Shown one piece after another: positions 56,642-64,000 of a stretch of 64,000 bases of DNA. The stretch lies in NCBI RefSeq assembly GCF_004137765.1, contig NZ_NOIS01000004.1, forward strand, positions 124,001-188,000, written 5' to 3'. The DNA comes from Rothia uropygialis (lineage in GTDB: Bacteria; Actinomycetota; Actinomycetes; Actinomycetales; Micrococcaceae). Position 1 is the stretch's first letter, and each line of letters begins with the position of its first letter. The notes beneath the pieces were generated by a model. That model worked only from the letters and a program-made list of their open reading frames with translations, was not told the DNA's origin and made no database searches. The position numbers and the translations under genes are program-made.

Positions 56642-57628
56642 CTACTTCTTCCCGACCAGGCCTTTGTCGACCATCCAGTCCAGTGCGACGTCGCCGGGGT
56701 CCTGCCCCTCGACGTCGACCTTGTAGTTCAGATTCTGCATTGTCTTGTCATCCAACAGCTTAGAGACCTGTTCGAAGCGGTCCTGCAGTTCCGGGTACTT
56801 CTTGACCAGATCCGAGTTGAAGACGGGCGAGCCGTTGTACTTCGGGAAGAATTCACGGTCATCCTGGAGGACCGTGAGGTTGAGGGCCGGAATGCGACCG
56901 TCCGTCGTGAAGACTTCTCCGAAATTGCAATCGCCCTTGGCGGTGGCCGCGTACACCGTACCGGTGTCCATGACCGAAACGTTGCTCTCCGGAACGCCAT
57001 CCGGCGCACCCCGCTGAAGACCGTACTTTTCCAACATCGGGTTGAATCCGTCGCTGCGCGAGTTGAACTCGGACTCGACGCAGAACGTACGTTCGTTGAC
57101 GGGCACCTTGGCTATATCGTCAAGGCTCTTGACGCCGTATTTGTCCTCGAATTCCTGACGGACCGCGAACGCATACGTGTTGTTCAATGGAGCAGGCTTG
57201 CCCCAGGTGAGATTGTTCTTCTCGTCTGCTTTCTTGACGGCTTCCCACTGCTGCTGAGCGTCGGGGATTGCCTCGGTCTCCCCCATGTAGGTGAGCCACG
57301 CGGTACCCGTGTACTCCCACCCGAGTTGCGCCTGTCCGCTGACCATGAGATTGCGTGAAGGCTGAGAACCCGGCACGTTGGTCATGTCCGAGACGTCGAA
57401 CCCCGCCGCGTCCGCGGTCAGAACCGCGATCTTGCCGAGGACCAGCTGTTCGGTGAAGTTCTTGGACGTGACCGTGACCTTTTGGTCCCCCGCACCGTCG
57501 ATCGATTTGATGCTTCCGGGCTTCAGATCGGGAAGGGTCGACGTCGCCGGTTGCAGACCGCAACCGCTCAAAGCCAGCATCCCGATGACGCCCAACGCGG
57601 CGAGCCTGGTCTTCTTCTTTCCAAACAT
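56642..57628 (-). CDS. Osmoprotectant-type ABC transporter substrate-binding lipoprotein
   Basis: Binding protein of 328 residues, OpuAC/ProX (glycine betaine/choline) type. It has a lipobox LALSGCG with Cys near residue 23. Family sequence includes VTVTSKNFTEQLVLG near residue 51, AQLGWEYTGTAW near 98, and CNFGEVFTTDGRIPALNL near 230. ATG at 57628 has AAGGGA upstream; reading further upstream would run through the permease. Substrate is likely a quaternary amine such as betaine, choline or carnitine. Last gene of the four-gene operon, two bases after the upstream permease stop. Confidence 0.9.
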   Translation of the reverse strand: MFGKKKTRLAALGVIGMLALSGCGLQPATSTLPDLKPGSIKSIDGAGDQKVTVTSKNFTEQLVLGKIAVLTADAAGFDVSDMTNVPGSQPSRNLMVSGQAQLGWEYTGTAWLTYMGETEAIPDAQQQWEAVKKADEKNNLTWGKPAPLNNTYAFAVRQEFEDKYGVKSLDDIAKVPVNERTFCVESEFNSRSDGFNPMLEKYGLQRGAPDGVPESNVSVMDTGTVYAATAKGDCNFGEVFTTDGRIPALNLTVLQDDREFFPKYNGSPVFNSDLVKKYPELQDRFEQVSKLLDDKTMQNLNYKVDVEGQDPGDVALDWMVDKGLVGKK

Positions 57629-57630
57629 GT

Positions 57631-58392
57631 CTAGAGTCCCTTCGGTCGAGCGACCTGCTCGAAAACGCGAGCAATCCAGTCCACGCTCAGCGCGAGGAGG
57701 GCCACCAGCAACGATCCGGTAATGAGCACCCTGTTCAAGGACAGGTTGACGCCGGTTGTGATCAGGAGCCCCAAGCCACCGCCGTCGACGAATGTCGCGA
57801 GTGTTGCCGTGCCCACGAGGAGCACGAGTGCGGTGCGGATACCGGCAAGCATCACCGGGATCGCGAGAGGGAGTTCGACCTTCAGCAGGACCCCCATGTT
57901 GCTCATGCCCATGCCGCGCGCGGATTCCACGAGTCGCGGGTCCACGGCGTCGAGCCCCACCATAGTGTTCTTGAGAACGGGCAGGAACGCATACAGGATC
58001 AGCGCGAGGGCGGAGGCCTGAAAACCGAAGCCGAGCCAGAACGCGAACAACACGATCAGGCCGACGGGTGGGGCCGCCTGTCCCAGGTTTGCAAGGGCCA
58101 TGAAAGGCGTCCCGAGCCACCGCAAGGGCTTGCGGGTGAGGAGCACACCGATCGGGATGGCCAAGATCAGGACCACGACGGCGGCGACGACGGTCAACTG
58201 CAAGTGCTGCCATGTCAGGTTCAGCAGATTCTTGGGGTCCAGCGTCACTTGTTCGGGATCGGTCAGGTCGGCCTGGGTGAGCCACCAAATGATGGCCCCC
58301 AGTGCGAGGATGATGACGATCGGTTGAATGACGAGGCCGGCCCACTGGCGGCGGCTCGTATCGAGGCCGGCCGTCTCCACGGTCTGGCTCAT
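57631..58392 (-). CDS. Osmoprotectant ABC transporter permease (second)
   Basis: Permease of 253 residues with about six helices. The first part has an extra N-terminal helix. The coupling region EARG-type segment reads ESARGMGMSNMGVLLKVELPLAIPVMLAGIR (seen near residue 158, in parts), typical of OpuBB/OpuBD permeases. It overlaps the ATPase stop by four bases (58389-58392). It and the permease at 59842 form the channel pair. Confidence 0.9.
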   Translation of the reverse strand: MSQTVETAGLDTSRRQWAGLVIQPIVIILALGAIIWWLTQADLTDPEQVTLDPKNLLNLTWQHLQLTVVAAVVVLILAIPIGVLLTRKPLRWLGTPFMALANLGQAAPPVGLIVLFAFWLGFGFQASALALILYAFLPVLKNTMVGLDAVDPRLVESARGMGMSNMGVLLKVELPLAIPVMLAGIRTALVLLVGTATLATFVDGGGLGLLITTGVNLSLNRVLITGSLLVALLALSVDWIARVFEQVARPKGL

Positions 58393-59849
58393 GAACGCTC
58401 ACCGCTTTCATTCCACGGTTCTTGCCCGGGGACGTGTCTTCCGCTGGCCGAGGAGCCCGCTGCGGTCGAACCCGCACCGGAACCCGAACCCGCGTTCTGC
58501 CCCGCACCGTTCTGGGAAACTTCCGAAGACTCAATCGAGTCCCTGACCTCGGCCACCGGGATCTCCCCAGTGTTGTTGCCGACCGGCGTGTAGTCGCCGG
58601 GGTTGTAGCTTCTCAGCTCCGTAATGGCCTTCATGACCGTCTCAACGGTGATGATTCCCTTGTACCGACCGCGTCCTCCCTGGACGAGCGCTTCGCCAGT
58701 ACTCGCCACGAGCATCGTGTCAAGGGCATCGTTGAGGGTTGATCGCGTGCTGACAATGGGGAGGTCGGGATCCTGCTGGGCAGGAACCTTGCTGATCCGA
58801 GACAGCTGTTCTTTCGACAACCACTGCAACGGGCGTTCACGCTCGTCCAGGACCACGGCGGTGTTGAACCCTGCCTTGTCCACATGCCCCTCGAGCTCCC
58901 GTGCGTCCTGCCCCGGGTGTCCGATCACGCCGGGGATCAGGTCGACGTCGCCCACACGGGCGAGCCCCAACTGCTTGAGTCCGGCCCCGGAGCCGATGAA
59001 GTCCTCCACGAACTCGCTCGCGGGATGCGCGAGGATACGCTCCGGCGTGTCGTACTGAACAATTCGCGCGCCTTCGTCGAAGACTGCGATCCAGTCGCCT
59101 AACTTGACGGCTTCGTCGAAATCGTGGGTGACGCAAACAATTGTCTTGTGGAGTTCGTGCTGAATATTGATGAGCTCGTCCTGGAGCCGCTGACGGGTGA
59201 TCGGGTCAACGGCCCCGAAAGGCTCGTCCATCAGCAAAACAGGAGGATCGGCGGCCAGCGCACGGGCCACACCGATACGTTGCTGCTGTCCGCCGGAGAG
59301 TTCCCTCGGGTAACGATCGCGGTAAGTATCGGCGTCCAAGGACACCAGGTCCAGTAGCTCGTCGACGCGATCTGCGATGCGCTTCTTGTCCCAACCGAGC
59401 ATCTTGGGGACGAGACCGATGTTGCTGGCCACGGTCATATGCGGCAGGAGCCCGCCGGCCTGGATCACGTACCCGATCTTGCGGCGCAGCTTGTCGCCAT
59501 TGATTTTGGTGACGTCTTCCCCGCCGAGAATCAGCCGCCCCTCGGTGGGTTCGATCAGACGGTTGATCATTTTGAGGGTCGTGGTCTTGCCGCAGCCCGA
59601 GGGCCCTACGAACATGATGATCTGCCCAGCGGGGATCTCCAGCGTCAGCTGGTCGACGGCAGGTTTCTTGCCGCTGCCGTATCGTTTGGTGACGTTTTCG
59701 ATCAGGATCGAGGCGCCTTTGTGGCGGCCGTCCCCGGCGGAAGACGTGTCGGTCTGCGCGTCGCTCACGGGCGACGGCGCCTGTTCGGCCCCTGCGCTCT
59801 GGGCAGCGGCGTGGGCGGAAGTGGCGTTGCTATGGGTGTTCTCAGACAC
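58389..59849 (-). CDS. Osmoprotectant ABC transporter ATPase with CBS domains
   Basis: ATPase of 486 residues, OpuCA/ProV type. Walker A GPSGCGKT near residue 80, signature ELSGGQQQRIGVARAL near 181, Walker B VLLMDEPFGAVD near 201 and THDFDEA near 236. A CBS pair follows (about residues 315-420), which in relatives senses ionic strength or nucleotides. The C-terminal 60 residues are low-complexity Ser/Gly/Ala. The first 45 residues are also disordered-looking. GTG at 59849 overlaps the upstream permease stop by eight bases. Confidence 0.93.
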   Translation of the reverse strand: MSENTHSNATSAHAAAQSAGAEQAPSPVSDAQTDTSSAGDGRHKGASILIENVTKRYGSGKKPAVDQLTLEIPAGQIIMFVGPSGCGKTTTLKMINRLIEPTEGRLILGGEDVTKINGDKLRRKIGYVIQAGGLLPHMTVASNIGLVPKMLGWDKKRIADRVDELLDLVSLDADTYRDRYPRELSGGQQQRIGVARALAADPPVLLMDEPFGAVDPITRQRLQDELINIQHELHKTIVCVTHDFDEAVKLGDWIAVFDEGARIVQYDTPERILAHPASEFVEDFIGSGAGLKQLGLARVGDVDLIPGVIGHPGQDARELEGHVDKAGFNTAVVLDERERPLQWLSKEQLSRISKVPAQQDPDLPIVSTRSTLNDALDTMLVASTGEALVQGGRGRYKGIITVETVMKAITELRSYNPGDYTPVGNNTGEIPVAEVRDSIESSEVSQNGAGQNAGSGSGAGSTAAGSSASGRHVPGQEPWNESGERS

Positions 59850-60483
59850 GGATACCCCTTGAAGTGGTCAGGCGGCCGACGAGGATGAGCACCACGTCGA
59901 GAATGAGGGCGAGGATGATCACGGCGACGACGCCGGTCACGACGGATTCGAGGGAGTTCGCTCCCCCGAGGCGAGACAAGCCCGAGAAAATGTAACCGCC
60001 CAGGCCGGGCCCGAGCGCATAGGCCGCGACGGCGGCAATGCCCATGGTCATCTGCGCGGAGACCCGCATCCCCGCGAGAATCACGGGCCAGGCCAGTGGA
60101 AGCTCGACGCGGAAGAACGTTTTCACTCGACTCATACCGATGCCGCGTGCGGCCTCGATGGTCGATTGGTCGACGCCCGCGAGACCGACGACGGCATTGC
60201 GCAGGATCGGGAGGATCGCGAAGAACGTGACCACGACTACGGCCGGAACCACACCAAAACCCAACGGGACTATGAGGAGGCCGATCAGGGCAAAGGAGGG
60301 GATGGTAAGGCCGACCGCAGAGACGTTGTTTGCCACGGAGGTCAGCGCTCGGCTTCGATAGCACAGCGCGGCCAGAACGATCGCGATGATCGTTGCGAGC
60401 ACAAGGCACTGCACCACGAGGCTCATGTGTTGCCAACTCGAGAACAGAATCTGCCCCCACCGTTGACGAAGAAATTCGCTCAT
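59842..60483 (-). CDS. Osmoprotectant ABC transporter permease (first)
   Basis: Permease of 213 residues with five to six helices; begins MSEFLRQRWGQILFSSWQ and has the coupling segment AARGIGMSRVKTFFRVELPLAWPVI (in parts) near residue 115. ATG at 60483 was chosen with AGGAACACC just upstream; a start 54 bases earlier is possible. First gene of the operon. The 290 bases to divergent metY must hold its promoter. Confidence 0.9.
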   Translation of the reverse strand: MSEFLRQRWGQILFSSWQHMSLVVQCLVLATIIAIVLAALCYRSRALTSVANNVSAVGLTIPSFALIGLLIVPLGFGVVPAVVVVTFFAILPILRNAVVGLAGVDQSTIEAARGIGMSRVKTFFRVELPLAWPVILAGMRVSAQMTMGIAAVAAYALGPGLGGYIFSGLSRLGGANSLESVVTGVVAVIILALILDVVLILVGRLTTSRGIRV

Positions 60484-60597
60484 GGTGTTCCTAGTGTGAT
60501 GACTGACGCAGTCAGTGAGTACCGACGCTTTGTCCAAGAGTAATCAGGGTGCTGATGAAATCCAACTATTTGCGGATACTGCAATTGGCCTGGTCAA

Positions 60598-60619
60598 GCC
60601 AGAAAGACAGCATTCTGGC
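60598..60619. repeat. Hairpin in the opu-metY intergenic region
   Basis: GCCAGAA (60598-60604) and TTCTGGC (60613-60619) with an eight-base loop, in the 290-base divergent gap. No T tract and no riboswitch consensus could be matched, so its role is unknown. Confidence 0.3.
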
Positions 60620-60773
60620 CTTCAATCTCCCGGCATTCCGCACTCGTCATGGGGCATCGTCACATACTGAATAAGTCCTGAAACAATCGAAATAGTTGCA
60701 GGCAGAGGGCTTTCGCGCGGACGATGAAACCCAAGCGCTTCACTGCGAGCATCGACCGTCGAAGAGGATCAGC

Positions 60774-62108
60774 ATGGCCGAACACACCTTCGGATTCCGA
60801 ACCCGCGCACTCCATGCCGGGGGAACCCCCGACGCCGAACACGGCGCCCGAGCGGTTCCGATCTACCAATCCACGTCCTTCGTCTTCAAGGATTCGGACG
60901 ACGCCGCAAACCTGTTCGCTCTGCAGAAATACGGCAACATCTATTCTCGGCTCGGCAATCCCACGGTCGCCGCTTTTGAGGAACGGGTCGCATCTCTCGA
61001 AGGAGGCATCGGCGCCGTCGCGACGGCCTCGGGCATGGCGGCCGAGTTCATCACCTTCGCGGCTCTGACCCAGGCAGGTGACCACATCGTCTCCTCAGCG
61101 CAGCTCTATGGCGGCACGGTGACCCAGCTGGATGTGACCCTCCGGCGGTTCGGCGTAGAGACCACATTCATCGATTCGATGGACCCACAGGCATTCAAAG
61201 ATGCGCTCCAGGAAAACACCAAGGCCATCTACACAGAGGCCGTCTCCAACCCCGCGTGTCAGGTCGCAGATCTCGAAGGGCTTGCCCAGGTGGCCCATGA
61301 GGCCGGGATCCCGCTTGTGGTCGACGCTACTATTTCGACCCCTTACCTTGTCCGCCCGATCGAACACGGCGCCGACATCGTGATCCACTCGGCCACCAAA
61401 TTCATTGGGGGCCACGGCACGACCCTGGGCGGCGTTGTGGTCGAGTCCGGTCGATTCGACTGGGGCAACGGAAACTTCCCCTCGATGACCGAGCCCATCC
61501 CGTCCTACAACGACATTTCATGGTGGGGGAACTTCGGCGAATACGGCTTCCTGACCAAACTTCGTTCGGAACAGCTGCGCGACATCGGGCCTTCATTGGC
61601 CCCGCAGTCGGCGTTCCAACTCATCCAAGGCATCGAGACACTCCCCCAGCGCATGGACGCACACCTGGCCAATGCGCAACAGGTCGTCGAGTGGCTCGAC
61701 GCCGACCCGCGCATTGCCTACGTCAACTACGCGGGTCTGCCCGATCACCAGCATTACGAGCGCGGACGGAAGTACTTGCCCCTCGGCGTCGGCTCCGTAT
61801 TCAGCTTCGGGGTGGCGGAGGCCAACGGCCTATCAGGGCGCGAAGTCGGCGGTCGTTTCATCGAGAACCTCCAGCTCGCGAGCCACCTGGCCAACATCGG
61901 AGACGCCCGAACCCTCGTGCTTCATCCCGCGACCACGACACACCAGCAGCTCTCCGCCGAGCAGCTTCTTGCCGGAGGAGTGGCCGAGGACCTGATCCGG
62001 ATCTCGGTCGGTCTGGAAGATCCGGAAGACATTCTCTGGGATCTGGATCAAGCACTGACCTCGGCAACAGGTCTGACCCGAGAGTCCGCTGCACAGAAAG
62101 GCCTGTGA
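60774..62108 (+). CDS. metY: O-acetylhomoserine aminocarboxypropyltransferase (sulfhydrylase)
   Basis: PLP enzyme of 444 residues making homocysteine directly from O-acetylhomoserine and sulfide in methionine synthesis. It has the family start FGFRTRALHAGGTPD, YSRLGNPTVAAFEERVASLEGG near residue 63 (in parts), and the PLP Lys in IHSATKFIGGHGT near 210. ATG at 60774 has GAGGA seven bases upstream. The CoA-binding protein gene follows after three bases, a pairing common in Actinobacteria. Cystathionine gamma-synthase-type relatives are shorter, about 380 residues, which supports MetY. Confidence 0.95.
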   Translation: MAEHTFGFRTRALHAGGTPDAEHGARAVPIYQSTSFVFKDSDDAANLFALQKYGNIYSRLGNPTVAAFEERVASLEGGIGAVATASGMAAEFITFAALTQAGDHIVSSAQLYGGTVTQLDVTLRRFGVETTFIDSMDPQAFKDALQENTKAIYTEAVSNPACQVADLEGLAQVAHEAGIPLVVDATISTPYLVRPIEHGADIVIHSATKFIGGHGTTLGGVVVESGRFDWGNGNFPSMTEPIPSYNDISWWGNFGEYGFLTKLRSEQLRDIGPSLAPQSAFQLIQGIETLPQRMDAHLANAQQVVEWLDADPRIAYVNYAGLPDHQHYERGRKYLPLGVGSVFSFGVAEANGLSGREVGGRFIENLQLASHLANIGDARTLVLHPATTTHQQLSAEQLLAGGVAEDLIRISVGLEDPEDILWDLDQALTSATGLTRESAAQKGL

Positions 62109-62111
62109 ACA

Positions 62112-62630
62112 ATGACCAACCAGCCCGTCGCAACCGAACGCACCTGGGTCGGCCCTAGTGCACCCGAACGGCTCAACATTCTCCACAACACGCGGTCCGT
62201 CGCGATCGTGGGAATGTCGGACAAACTCGCACGAGCCTCGTATTTCGTCTCGACCTACCTGCTGTCCAGCTCCCCCTACCGCGTGTATTTCATCAACCCG
62301 ATCCTCGCAGAGAAAGGGAAGAAAGTTCTCGGTCAGGAGGTCTATGCTTCACTCGAAGATCTCCCCGAAGCGCCGGACGTGGTCGATGTCTTCCGACGAC
62401 ACGACGACCTCCCGGGAGTAGCCGAAGAAGCCGTCAGAGTGGGGGCCAAGACGCTGTGGCTGCAGCTCGGCTCGTGGAACGAAGAAGCCGCAGCCGTCGC
62501 CGAAAAGGGCGGGCTCAATGTCGTGATGGATCGGTGCATCAAGATTGAGCACGCACGATTCCACGGTGGTCTTCATTTGGCTGGATTCAATACCGGGGTC
62601 ATCTCCTCGAAGCGCCAGCGCACGGCGTGA
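62112..62630 (+). CDS. CoA-binding domain protein (YccU-like)
   Basis: Protein of 172 residues with a Rossmann-like CoA-binding fold: SVAIVGMSDKLARASYFV near residue 29, VYFINPILAEKGKKVLGQ near 57, LWLQLGSWNEEAAA near 116, and VVMDRCIKIEH near 137. The last segment contains the conserved Cys seen in this family. Starts three bases after metY, so it is co-translated. Its biochemical role is not settled; the link with sulfur metabolism comes from the neighbour. Confidence 0.9.
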   Translation: MTNQPVATERTWVGPSAPERLNILHNTRSVAIVGMSDKLARASYFVSTYLLSSSPYRVYFINPILAEKGKKVLGQEVYASLEDLPEAPDVVDVFRRHDDLPGVAEEAVRVGAKTLWLQLGSWNEEAAAVAEKGGLNVVMDRCIKIEHARFHGGLHLAGFNTGVISSKRQRTA

Positions 62631-62639
62631 CCGCGCACG

Positions 62640-62688
62640 AGGGCCGACATGGACCGAAGTTGTAGGCTTCGGCGATTGTCGGCCTTTT
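62640..62688 (+). terminator. Terminator of metY operon
   Basis: Two nested stems: GGCCGACA with TGTCGGCC (62642-62649 and 62677-62684), and CCGAAG with CTTCGG inside, followed by TTTT (62685-62688). Ends the metY-CoA-binding transcript ten bases after the stop. Confidence 0.85.
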
Positions 62689-62911
62689 GCACGATCCGTA
62701 GGGCTCGGCGTCGAGTCGGATCAGAAGGCCCGAGGGCTCGAGGTCTTCTGACTCGATTCGCCGAGCTGCTCGATGCACCCGTTCCTCAGCCTGAGAGGGT
62801 CAAGACAGCGATTGCCCCGGAACGCGCGAGCCCCCGGCATACGGACCGACTCCGTTGTGCCGGGACTCAAACACAATTCTTGGTCATAGGCCACAAGCCT
62901 GAATGATGCGC

Positions 62912-64000
62912 TCACTTTTCAAGGGCCTCGGATTCGGAGCCGACTTGGCGGTTCTCCAGTTGCACGTCACGCAACCAGACGAGCACGCACAAGGCGGTCA
63001 TCACGAGCCCCGCAATGCAGACCCCGACCCAGTGACCCGTATTCCAGGCCCAGACACCGACCGCAGAACCCACCGCGGCCCCGACGAAGTACATGGTCAT
63101 GTACACCGAGTTCAGGCGAGCACGCGCGGACGCATCAAGGGTATAGACGGTGTTCATGGAGATGATGTGCACCAGCTGCACACCGACATCCGTGAGGACC
63201 ATACCGACGCAGAACCACAACACGCTGTGTCCGCCCAGAATGAAAGCTCCCCAGCCGAGGGCGAGCGCAATCAGACCCAGGACGGTGGCTCGGCGGCCGA
63301 GGCCCCGGTCCACCATGCCTCCGGCCACGCTGGCCATGAGCGCACCCGCCAAGCCCGTGAGGCCCACCAGGCCAATGGCCGTGGGGCTCAGCCGGAAGGG
63401 GTCGTCAGCCAGGAGGAGCGTCGTCGTCGCGAAGACAGCGCTCATCGAAGCGAAGGAAATCCCCGAGATGAGGGACCGGGTTCGCAACCGGGGATGGTGC
63501 CGGATGAGCTTGGCCATCGATGTGAAGAGCCCGAGGTAGCTCGGCGGGTTCTCGGGATAGGACGGCGGAAGAACCTTCCACAGACCGATGCCCACGAGGA
63601 TCATGAGGACCGCGGCCACGTGATAGATCAGGGTCCACCCGCCGATGTCGGACAGGATCCCCGCCACCGCACGGGCTATCAGAACGCCGGCGAGCAGCCC
63701 GGACATGACGGTACCAACGGCTTTGCCGCCCTTGCCCGGTTCGGCCAGGATCGCAGCGTACGGAACCAGGATCTGCGCCGCCACAGAGAACAGACCGGCG
63801 ATCGCGATGCCGATCATGAAGACGCCGAAAGCGGGCGCGAACCCCGCGACCAGTTGCCCAATTGCCGTCAGGCCGATGAGGCCGACCGTCAGCTTCCGAC
63901 GTTCGAACAGGTCACCGAGAGGGGTCAGGAAGACTAGCCCGACGGCATAGGAAACTTGGGCGACCGTCACCGACGTCGCCGCGGTTGAGCTGCTGACGCC
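62912..64000 (-). CDS. MFS transporter (N-terminus cut by window edge)
   Basis: Major facilitator with at least 363 residues present; the reading frame is open to the last base, so the real start lies beyond the window. About eleven membrane segments are visible, with loop-2/3 motif GDLFERRKLTVG near residue 31 of the visible part and ATVLGLIALALGWG later. It resembles drug/arabinose-efflux type (12-helix) MFS proteins. The substrate cannot be told. Convergent with the metY operon, with a terminator and a 281-base gap in which no further gene is supported. Confidence 0.88.
   Translation of the reverse strand, partial: GVSSSTAATSVTVAQVSYAVGLVFLTPLGDLFERRKLTVGLIGLTAIGQLVAGFAPAFGVFMIGIAIAGLFSVAAQILVPYAAILAEPGKGGKAVGTVMSGLLAGVLIARAVAGILSDIGGWTLIYHVAAVLMILVGIGLWKVLPPSYPENPPSYLGLFTSMAKLIRHHPRLRTRSLISGISFASMSAVFATTTLLLADDPFRLSPTAIGLVGLTGLAGALMASVAGGMVDRGLGRRATVLGLIALALGWGAFILGGHSVLWFCVGMVLTDVGVQLVHIISMNTVYTLDASARARLNSVYMTMYFVGAAVGSAVGVWAWNTGHWVGVCIAGLVMTALCVLVWLRDVQLENRQVGSESEALEK

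Noticed and set aside
57629-58534. Extension of the osmoprotectant binding-protein frame to 58534
   Set aside because: The upstream part overlaps the permease in another frame; the lipoprotein signal starts at 57628.
60484-60773. SAM riboswitch before metY
   Set aside because: Some bases on the minus strand looked like the conserved core, but neither the strand nor the helices fit.
62689-62911. tRNA-like T-arm bases and short open frames
   Set aside because: Only a T-loop-like string was present without acceptor or anticodon stems; the short frames lack codon bias and RBS.

Overview
The window is about 64 kb of high-GC actinobacterial chromosome, most like a Micrococcales (Micrococcaceae-type) genome. 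The grounds are the dense GC-rich coding, GTG/TTG starts, class Ib nrdIEF, the tilS/zinc-protease (DUF2342)/hpt/ftsH block, a Corynebacterium-like SiaEFGI-type transporter with a fused permease-ATPase, and many GntR regulators. No rRNA, tRNA, CRISPR array, IS element or prophage was recognised. The first gene (ftsH) and the last (an MFS transporter) are cut by the window edges. No stretch over 300 bases lacks a gene.

Layout. 1-7.3 kb: housekeeping block on the minus strand (dac, DUF2342 metalloprotease, tilS, hpt, ftsH) and divergent ppa with a strong terminator. 7.3-14 kb: a FadR-type regulator divergent from permease, glutamine-synthetase-like ligase, C26 amidotransferase, aldehyde dehydrogenase and SDR. 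This fits ethanolamine (or polyamine) catabolism by gamma-glutamylation. 14-17 kb: M20 amidohydrolase, macro-domain protein, FemAB-like protein. 17-21.5 kb: GntR regulator, NCS1 permease, flavin reductase, and a convergent YtcJ-like amidohydrolase. 21.7-25.2 kb: murR-murQ-murP for N-acetylmuramic acid. 25.2-29 kb: nrdI-nrdE-nrdF. 29-31.5 kb: split GlcNAc/glucose-type PTS (EIIC, EIIB) and a DasR/NagR-like regulator. 31.5-36 kb: a nuclease-exonuclease-helicase fusion and an unknown protein. 36-55 kb: amino-sugar and sialic-acid island (nagA, regulator, nagB, nanE, nanK, nanA, two sialidases, nanT, a Dpp-like ABC transporter, GntR regulator). 55-64 kb: HTH protein, GT2 glycosyltransferase, osmoprotectant-type ABC operon, metY plus CoA-binding protein, MFS transporter.

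How it fits together. Three routes meet at GlcNAc-6-phosphate and then NagA/NagB: MurNAc (MurP, MurQ), GlcNAc (PTS B and C) and sialic acid (NanA, NanK, NanE). One sialidase has a Tat signal. The other has no signal and heads the nanA-nanK-nanE operon, so it is probably cytoplasmic. A palindrome, TAGGAC(A/G)TCCTA, sits next to good promoters in front of the cytoplasmic sialidase, nanT and the ABC binding protein. The likely reader is the GntR protein at 54131-54856. Other control regions hold their own well-formed palindromes: two ATTGGT-N4-ACCAA(T/A) sites between nagR and nagB, a DasR-like site between the PTS genes, overlapping TGAAG repeats on the murR promoter and start codon, and an NrdR box before nrdI.

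The best candidate for something undescribed is the 39-55 kb sialic acid regulon, especially the idea that the ABC transporter brings in sialylated oligosaccharides for an intracellular sialidase. The gamma-glutamylation cluster, with an SDR where an amine oxidase would be expected, is second.
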